NCBI GenBank assembly: GCA_002336115.1
Contig: DDEN01000056.1
Span: 239,577 to 303,576 of the forward strand
Reading direction: 5' to 3'
Source of the DNA: Chitinophagaceae bacterium UBA1953
Lineage (GTDB): Bacteria; Bacteroidota; Bacteroidia; Chitinophagales; Chitinophagaceae
DNA: 64,000 nt
A model generated the notes under the pieces. That model saw only the letters and a program-made list of their open reading frames with translations, made no database searches and was not told the origin of the DNA. A program made the position numbers and the translations under genes. Position 1 is the stretch's first letter. Every line of letters starts with the position of its first letter. Below are positions 58,924-64,000 of the stretch, in pieces.

Positions 58924-59499
58924 ATGAAATTTTTAATTGTTGGTTTGGGGAATATGGGAAATGAGTATTCTCACACAAGGCATAATATTGGCTTTGATGT
59001 GGCGGGTGCTCTTGCAGCGAAGCATCAGGCTGCATTTCGGATGGACAGGCTTGCTGCGGTGGCAGAGTTTAAATTAAAAGGCAAAACACTGATCTGTATT
59101 TTGCCCTCAACTTTCATGAATCTTAGCGGCAAGGCGGTTAAATACTGGATGGATAAAGAAAAAATCTCAATTGAGCATTTACTCGTTGTTGTGGATGAGC
59201 TTGCTTTACCACTGCAGAAACTTCGCTTAAGGCCCGGAGGTAGTGATGCAGGCCATAATGGATTAAAAAGTATAAATGAGCACCTCCAGACAATAAATTA
59301 CCCCCGTTTACGATTTGGTATTGGTAATAATTTTCCCAAAGGGATGCAGGTTGATTATGTGTTGGGGAGATGGACATCTGAAGAAGAACCTTTGGTTAAA
59401 AAGAAAATTGAAGCCTGTGTTGAAGTTATTGAAAGCTTTGTTTTGACGGGGATTGAACGTACAATGAACAGTGTGAACAAAATTGAAATAACTCTTTAA
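58924..59499 (+). CDS. pth: Peptidyl-tRNA hydrolase
   Basis: A 191-residue Pth that recycles peptidyl-tRNA dropped from ribosomes. The ATG at 58924 yields MKFLIVGLGNMGNEYSHTRHNIGF with the catalytic His, FMNLSGKAVKYW with the Asn, VVVDELALPLQKLRLRPGGSDAGHNGLKS with the key Asp; normal length. In the conserved prs-rplY-pth order. Confidence 0.95.
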   Translation: MKFLIVGLGNMGNEYSHTRHNIGFDVAGALAAKHQAAFRMDRLAAVAEFKLKGKTLICILPSTFMNLSGKAVKYWMDKEKISIEHLLVVVDELALPLQKLRLRPGGSDAGHNGLKSINEHLQTINYPRLRFGIGNNFPKGMQVDYVLGRWTSEEEPLVKKKIEACVEVIESFVLTGIERTMNSVNKIEITL

Positions 59500-59630
59500 T
59501 TTTCAACTTTCAAATATTACCTTCGTTTCACATCTATCTGATGTAAATGGCTGCATAACAAAGTCCTCTGTCCTTTCAAAGACCTTTCATTAATAATTAA
59601 ACCTGATTCTGAACTAAAAAAAATCAACCA

Positions 59631-60242
59631 ATGAAAATCTTTTGTGTAGGCAGAAATTACTTAGACCATGCTAAAGAGCTTGGTAATGATGTGCCAGACG
59701 AACCGGTTATTTTTTTAAAACCCAAAAGTGCATTTTTACAACCGCACATGCCGTTTTATTATCCTGAATTTACAAATGAACTTCATTACGAGGCCGAACT
59801 TGTTTTAAGAGTATCAAAAAATGGTAAGTATATACAGGAGAAGCATGCCTCAAAATATTATAACGGAATAACAGTTGGGATAGATTTTACTGCCCGGGAT
59901 ATTCAAAATGAACTAAAGGCAAAGGGGTTGCCATGGGAAATTTCCAAGGCTTGGGACAATTCTGCTGCTGTAGGAAGGTTTATTGATCTGAAACCGGGAA
60001 TGGATATACATAATATCAATTTCTGTTTGTACAATAACAAAGAGTTGGTACAGCAAGGCAATTCGGGCCAGATGATATTTGCTTTTGACCAGATTGTTTC
60101 CTATGTATCACAATTCTTCTCACTTAATATTGGTGATTTGATTTTTACGGGTACTCCTGCAGGTGTGGGTGAGTGTGTGGTGGGGGATCAGTTAGAAGGA
60201 TTTATAGAAGATGACAGTTTGCTTGAAGTGGAAATTAAATAA
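59631..60242 (+). CDS. Fumarylacetoacetate hydrolase family protein
   Basis: A 203-residue FAH-family protein with GRNYLDHAKELGND, EPVIFLKPKSAF, HYEAELVLRVS (metal-binding Glu), GIDFTARDIQNELKAKGLPWEISKAWDNSA and IFTGTPAGVGE. Metal ligands look intact. Family members act on acylpyruvates, oxaloacetate or related compounds; the shorter length excludes the eukaryotic-type fumarylacetoacetase. Substrate unknown. Confidence 0.88.
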   Translation: MKIFCVGRNYLDHAKELGNDVPDEPVIFLKPKSAFLQPHMPFYYPEFTNELHYEAELVLRVSKNGKYIQEKHASKYYNGITVGIDFTARDIQNELKAKGLPWEISKAWDNSAAVGRFIDLKPGMDIHNINFCLYNNKELVQQGNSGQMIFAFDQIVSYVSQFFSLNIGDLIFTGTPAGVGECVVGDQLEGFIEDDSLLEVEIK

Positions 60243-60246
60243 CAGT

Positions 60247-60278
60247 AAGCCATCCTCATCGGATGGCTTTTTTGTTTT
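60247..60278 (+). terminator. Terminator of the FAH-family gene
   Basis: Nine-bp stem AAGCCATCC / GGATGGCTT with loop TCATC, then a T-rich tail, 4 bp after the stop codon. Confidence 0.9.
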
Positions 60279-60330
60279 TCAGAATTGAAGAAAAACCTTG
60301 AAAATAAATCGGAAAAAAAACTGAATACAT

Positions 60331-60338
60331 TATCTTTG
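60331..60338 (+). promoter_or_regulatory. -7 promoter box of tRNA-Met
   Basis: TATCTTTG, a perfect TAnnTTTG match, 10 bp before the tRNA; a TTG lies about 30 bp further upstream, longer than usual for the -33 box. Confidence 0.6.
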
Positions 60339-60348
60339 CCGCCCAATC

Positions 60349-60422
60349 GCCGGGGTAGCTCAGCTGGTTAGAGCATCGGATTCATAACCCGAAGGTCGGC
60401 AGTTCAAGTCTGCTCTCCGGTA
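60349..60422 (+). tRNA. tRNA-Met (anticodon CAT)
   Basis: A 74-nt cloverleaf: acceptor GCCGGGG / CTCCGGT (first pair G-T), D arm GCTC / GAGC, anticodon loop TTCATAA with anticodon CAT, T arm GGCAG-TTCAAGT-CTGCT. The stem near the anticodon has one A-C mismatch. No encoded CCA. CAT anticodon means Met or lysidine-modified Ile; the former is assumed. Confidence 0.93.
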
Positions 60423-60424
60423 CT

Positions 60425-60462
60425 AAGCTCAAATCTTGTATAGCAATGATTTGGGCTTTTTT
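60425..60462 (+). terminator. Terminator of tRNA-Met
   Basis: AAGCTCAAATC / GATTTGGGCTT stem (11 bp, one G-T pair), then TTTTTT; starts 3 bp after the tRNA. Confidence 0.88.
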
Positions 60463-60588
60463 GCTTCTATACAGTTTAATTGTAAAAAGTTACAGTTAAC
60501 AAAATCATTAACACTTTTCCTAATGCTTACTGGTACGTGTTCTCTTAATTTTAATGAAAGTTCAATTGACAAATCAAGACTGAAGATA

Positions 60589-61437
60589 CTATACCATTTC
60601 TTTGCTGAACTCTTTTCTGTAAACAGAAGGAGTACATTGTTTTAATTCTTTAAATTTTTTGCTGAAATGCGCCCAACTGTTAAACCCGCTTTCATAGCAT
60701 ATTTCAAGTATAGGTTTGGGAGTATTTGCCAATAACTCACATGCATGTTTTATGCGTAACTCCTGTAAAAAATCAAAGTAAGTTTTTTTGATGTTTTTTT
60801 TGAAGAAGCGGCAAAAGGTAGGAATGCTCATGTTTGCGACTTCTGCAATGTGATTAAGGGTAATTGGCTGCAGATAGTTTTTAAACGAGTAATCAAAGAT
60901 GACTTCTATGGCTGGGTTAATCTGTTCTTCTGCATTTGTAAAATCGTTTGTAAGAATTCTGAATTGCCTGGATGAACTGATAAGATTAAGGCAGTTTAAG
61001 AGCTGATGAATACGTTCGTAAGGTTTGGCTGTATCAAACGTATGGATGTGTGATGCAATTTTTTTTCGGAGTTCATTTTTTAGCTGTATGCCATTTACTT
61101 TGTTGAGCAGGTTATGAATATTCTTCAGTTCGGGAAGCGACAGAAAAGTCTGCCCAAATATCTCTTTTCTGAAATGGACTACAGTTGCACTCGCAATCAT
61201 TTTTGAACTATGTTTTCTGAACCAATGAGGCAGGTTCCCGGCTAAAAAATACACATCACCTTCACGGTATTCACCTACATAGTCTCCGGTAAGTAAGGTT
61301 CCGCTACCTTTTGTGATAAGAATCAATTCAAATTCATCGTGTTTATGCCAGTTGGTTTCAAACGAAGGCGTACGATATTCTCTGCAGGCAAAAGATTGCA
61401 GATTCTCTAAATGTACTTTCTGGATGAGAGTTCTCAT
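60589..61437 (-). CDS. AraC family transcriptional regulator of the xylose locus
   Basis: A 282-residue regulator. The start MRTLIQKVHLENL at 61437 is chosen because the longer version begins with a stretch unlike the family. N-terminal cupin (NWHKHDEFELILITKGSGTLLTGD, YREGDVYFLAGNLPHWF) senses a ligand, likely a sugar; the C-terminal double helix-turn-helix has LNHIAEVANMSIPTFCRFFKKNIKKTYFDFLQELRIKHACELL and ICYESGFNSWAHFSKKFK. It is divergent from xylB, so it probably controls xylB-xylA from the shared 141-bp gap. Confidence 0.9.
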   Translation of the reverse strand: MRTLIQKVHLENLQSFACREYRTPSFETNWHKHDEFELILITKGSGTLLTGDYVGEYREGDVYFLAGNLPHWFRKHSSKMIASATVVHFRKEIFGQTFLSLPELKNIHNLLNKVNGIQLKNELRKKIASHIHTFDTAKPYERIHQLLNCLNLISSSRQFRILTNDFTNAEEQINPAIEVIFDYSFKNYLQPITLNHIAEVANMSIPTFCRFFKKNIKKTYFDFLQELRIKHACELLANTPKPILEICYESGFNSWAHFSKKFKELKQCTPSVYRKEFSKEMV

Positions 61438-61578
61438 AAATGATGATTCTGTTGTTATATTATCAGGATAATACCTGAAAATTAATATAAAATGATAAAA
61501 TAGCAGATTTTTTAATAAAAATCGCAGTTGAAGCAGAAGCATAATGTATCAACCTTTGAATATAAATTGTTTGACCAT

Positions 61579-63057
61579 ATGTTGTTATTGGGAATAGACG
61601 TTGGAACCTCTTCTATAAAAGCTTCGGTTGTAGATGCAGAATCAAGAGAAAGCATTATTTCAGTATCCTTTCCGGAAACAGAATCGGAAATTATATCAAA
61701 ACATGCCGGTTGGGCAGAGCAGTCGCCGGATATGTGGTGGGAACACGTAAAGCAGGCTATTCTAAAAGCAAATGCAAGTGGAAAATATAATTCAAAAGAT
61801 ATAGGGGCTATTGGTGTTTCTTACCAGATGCATGGTTTGGTTGCAGTAGATAAAAAAGGAGATGTTTTAAGAGACAGTATTATCTGGTGCGATAGCCGGG
61901 CAGTTGAAATAGGTAACAAAGCATTTGATGAAATTGGGCCATCCTGTTGCCTGCAGCATTTATTGAATTCGCCTGGAAATTTTACTGCAAGCAAACTTGC
62001 ATGGGTAAAACAAAACGAACCAGAGCTTTATGCTAAGATTGATAAGATTATGCTCCCCGGCGATTACATTGCTTTTAAATTTACAGGCAATGCTACAACA
62101 AGTATTTCTTCTTTATCGGAAGGCGTTTTCTGGGATTTTGTGAAGAATGAATTATCAGAAGATGTATTTAATTATTATGGATTCGGCAAATCGCTGATAC
62201 CGGAAATTAAAGATGTATTTTCTGATCACGGACAACTCAGTACTGTTGTTGCTGATTCACTTTCATTAACTGCAGGTATTCCTGTTACATACAAGGCAGG
62301 CGATCAGCCAAACAATGCTTTGTCATTAAATGTACTGGAAGCTGGAGAAGTGGCTGCTACTGCAGGAACAAGCGGAGTGATTTATGGTGTAAGCGATGAG
62401 TTAACTTTCGATCCATTATCACGCATTAATACGTTTGCTCATGTAAACTATACAAAAGCGCAGAAACGACTTGGTGTGTTGCTGTGTATAAATGGTACAG
62501 GAATCTTAAACCGCTGGATGAAAAATTCAACAGGTAATCCATCTTACCAGCAGATGAACGATGCAGCTTCGTCTGTTTCAGTTGGTAGTAACGGATTGTT
62601 CGTTCTTCCTTTTGGAAATGGGGCAGAGCGGATACTTGAAAATAAAATTGCAGGCGCTCAAATCCAGAACCTTGATCTGAACATTCATAATACTGCACAT
62701 TTGTACAGGGCAGCCCAGGAAGGTATTGCTTTTGCTTTCCGCTACGGCTTGGATATTATGCGTGAAAATAAAATGAGCCCAGGCATTATCCGTGCAGGGA
62801 AAGCAAATATGTTTTTAAGCAATGTGTTTACTGAAAGTTTTGTGAATACATTGAATATTCCAGTTGAACTTTATAATTGTGATGGAAGTGTTGGTGCTGC
62901 ATTGGGTGCTGGTATTGGTGCTGGTGTATATGCTACCCCTAAAGAAGCATTTACACAGTTCAGATCTCTGGCAAAAATTGAACCTGGAAAAAATGTGCAG
63001 CAATACGATGACCTATATTATCAATGGAAAGAGTTATTGAATAAGACTTTGCAATAG
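61579..63057 (+). CDS. xylB: Xylulokinase
   Basis: A 492-residue FGGY kinase that phosphorylates D-xylulose. N-terminal LLLGIDVGTSSIKASVVDAE is the phosphate-1 motif; SPDMWWEHVKQAI, IGVSYQMHGLVAVD, LPGDYIAFKFTGN, AGDQPNNALSLNVLEAGEVAATAGTSGVIYG and IIRAGKANMFLSNVFTESFVNTLNIPVELYNCDGSVGAALGAGIGAG cover the family blocks. The ATG at 61579 is favoured over the upstream ATG at 61528, which would overlap the regulator's promoter area. xylA follows after 53 bp. Confidence 0.94.
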   Translation: MLLLGIDVGTSSIKASVVDAESRESIISVSFPETESEIISKHAGWAEQSPDMWWEHVKQAILKANASGKYNSKDIGAIGVSYQMHGLVAVDKKGDVLRDSIIWCDSRAVEIGNKAFDEIGPSCCLQHLLNSPGNFTASKLAWVKQNEPELYAKIDKIMLPGDYIAFKFTGNATTSISSLSEGVFWDFVKNELSEDVFNYYGFGKSLIPEIKDVFSDHGQLSTVVADSLSLTAGIPVTYKAGDQPNNALSLNVLEAGEVAATAGTSGVIYGVSDELTFDPLSRINTFAHVNYTKAQKRLGVLLCINGTGILNRWMKNSTGNPSYQQMNDAASSVSVGSNGLFVLPFGNGAERILENKIAGAQIQNLDLNIHNTAHLYRAAQEGIAFAFRYGLDIMRENKMSPGIIRAGKANMFLSNVFTESFVNTLNIPVELYNCDGSVGAALGAGIGAGVYATPKEAFTQFRSLAKIEPGKNVQQYDDLYYQWKELLNKTLQ

Positions 63058-63110
63058 AAACCTAAATGTAAACAAGAACCCTGATTTACTCAGGTATAAA
63101 ATTGAAAATT

Positions 63111-64000
63111 ATGACTGTAATTACAGGACAAAAAGAATTTTTTAAAGGCATTCCTCAAATTAAATTTGAAGGAACCGGAACGGATAATCCGTTGGCGTTT
63201 CGCTGGTACGATGAAAACAGGATTGTGGCAGGCAAACCAATGAAAGACTGGTTTCGTTTTGCATGTGCATACTGGCACAGCTTCTGTGGAAGTGGTGCTG
63301 ACCCATTTGGTGAACCAACTCATTTGTTCCCCTGGAGTGAAAAAGCCGATGCTGTTGAAAGGGCAAAAGATAAAGCAGATGCAGCATTTGAATTTATGAC
63401 AAAGCTAAGTTTGCCATTTTATTGTTTTCATGATGTGGATGTGGTTGATTATACCAATGATGTTAATGAAAATGACAAACGCCTTCAAACCTTAACAGCT
63501 TATCTGGCAGAAAAGCAAACAGCAAGCGGTATAAAATTATTGTGGGGTACTGCTAATTTGTTCTCCAATAAACGCTACATGAACGGTGCTTCAACGAATC
63601 CCGACTTTCATGTTCTCTCTCATGGTGCAGCACAAGTAAAGGCTGCGCTGGATGCAACGATTGCACTTGGTGGTGAAAACTATGTGTTCTGGGGGGGAAG
63701 AGAAGGTTATATGAGTCTGCTGAACACAAATATGAAACGTGAAAAAGAACATCTTGCAAAATTCCTGCATGCAGCAAAAGATTATGCAAGAAAGAATGGA
63801 TTCAAGGGAACATTCTTTATCGAACCCAAACCATGTGAGCCAAGCAAACATCAATACGATTATGATTGTGAAACGGTGATTGGCTTTCTCCGTCAGTATG
63901 GTTTAATGGACGATTTTAAACTCAATATTGAAGTAAACCACGCAACACTGGCCGGTCATACATTCCAACACGAACTGCAGGTTGCAGTTGATGCAGGATT
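63111..64000 (+). CDS. xylA: Xylose isomerase (3' end outside window)
   Basis: The first 296 codons of xylose isomerase, which converts D-xylose to D-xylulose for XylB. MTVITGQKEFFKGIPQIKFEG, NPLAFRWYDENR, CAYWHSFCGSGADPFG (His near residue 54), PFYCFHDVDVV (catalytic His-Asp), LLWGTANLFSN, YVFWGGREGYMSLLNTN, FIEPKPCEPSKHQYDYD (metal Glu) and LNIEVNHATLAGHTFQHEL are all present and uninterrupted to the window edge. The full enzyme is about 440 residues. Confidence 0.96.
   Translation, partial: MTVITGQKEFFKGIPQIKFEGTGTDNPLAFRWYDENRIVAGKPMKDWFRFACAYWHSFCGSGADPFGEPTHLFPWSEKADAVERAKDKADAAFEFMTKLSLPFYCFHDVDVVDYTNDVNENDKRLQTLTAYLAEKQTASGIKLLWGTANLFSNKRYMNGASTNPDFHVLSHGAAQVKAALDATIALGGENYVFWGGREGYMSLLNTNMKREKEHLAKFLHAAKDYARKNGFKGTFFIEPKPCEPSKHQYDYDCETVIGFLRQYGLMDDFKLNIEVNHATLAGHTFQHELQVAVDAG

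Noticed and set aside
60436..60645. 69-residue plus-strand ORF after tRNA-Met
   Set aside because: Overlaps the tRNA terminator hairpin and the end of the AraC gene; no protein-like features.

Overview
The window looks like a chromosomal segment of a Bacteroidota bacterium, most likely family Chitinophagaceae. The support is the gene content (Bacteroidota-type paralogs, secreted proteins with C-terminal T9SS sorting domains), the AT-leaning base composition, and -7 promoter boxes of the Bacteroidota form TAnnTTTG in front of several genes (ahcY, valS, rpsT, mnmA, tRNA-Met). I see no prophage, CRISPR array, rRNA or classical insertion sequence.

Layout. 0-6.5 kb: end of an amidase gene, acetyl-CoA acetyltransferase, a thioredoxin-methyltransferase-membrane protein cluster, the decayed end of a histidine kinase gene, ahcY, an Lrp/AsnC regulator and a PrsW-like protease. 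6.6-15 kb: a large secreted HExxH/beta-barrel protein, valS, a 34-residue membrane protein not in usual ORF calls, and a DnaQ-GIY-YIG fusion nuclease. 15.1-25 kb: the tryptophan operon, trpL(attenuator)-E-G-D-C-F-F2-B-A, followed by a tRNA-Gly on the other strand and by hisH-hisA. 26-43 kb: flippase, M1 aminopeptidase, peptide-binding lipoprotein, pyrF, glutaryl-CoA dehydrogenase, HAD phosphatase, SIMPL protein, PlsC-type acyltransferase, ThuA protein, M14 carboxypeptidase, T9SS endonuclease I, rpsT and a GH3 hexosaminidase. 43-50 kb: odhA and odhB, separated by repeats and a T9SS protein. 50-60 kb: RsmB-like methyltransferase, T9SS subtilase, lipoprotein, mnmA, ssb, radC, prs, rplY, pth and a FAH-family hydrolase. 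60-64 kb: tRNA-Met, then a xylose locus (AraC regulator divergent from xylB-xylA; xylA runs off the window).

The most unusual region is the trp operon. (1) It has a compact ribosome-dependent attenuator: a 19-codon leader with three consecutive Trp codons, whose last codons hold the antiterminator strand that competes with a strong terminator. (2) Two junctions (trpG/trpD and trpB/trpA) are each occupied by a roughly 0.5-kb cassette with terminal inverted repeats and one small gene of the PD-(D/E)XK nuclease superfamily (GxxExxY family and DUF559 family). Both cassettes fit at the stop/start codons, so the operon stays readable. (3) trpF is duplicated in tandem. (4) Solo copies of the GxxExxY-cassette end sit at the 3' ends of both trpF genes. 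(5) trpG carries a perfect four-copy heptamer inside its coding sequence. These point to families of intergenic palindromic repeats that spread between and sometimes inside genes; I infer, without proof, that the small nucleases are their mobility or homing functions. The same kind of repeat is found in-frame inside valS and odhB, and overlapping the 3' end of the flippase gene.
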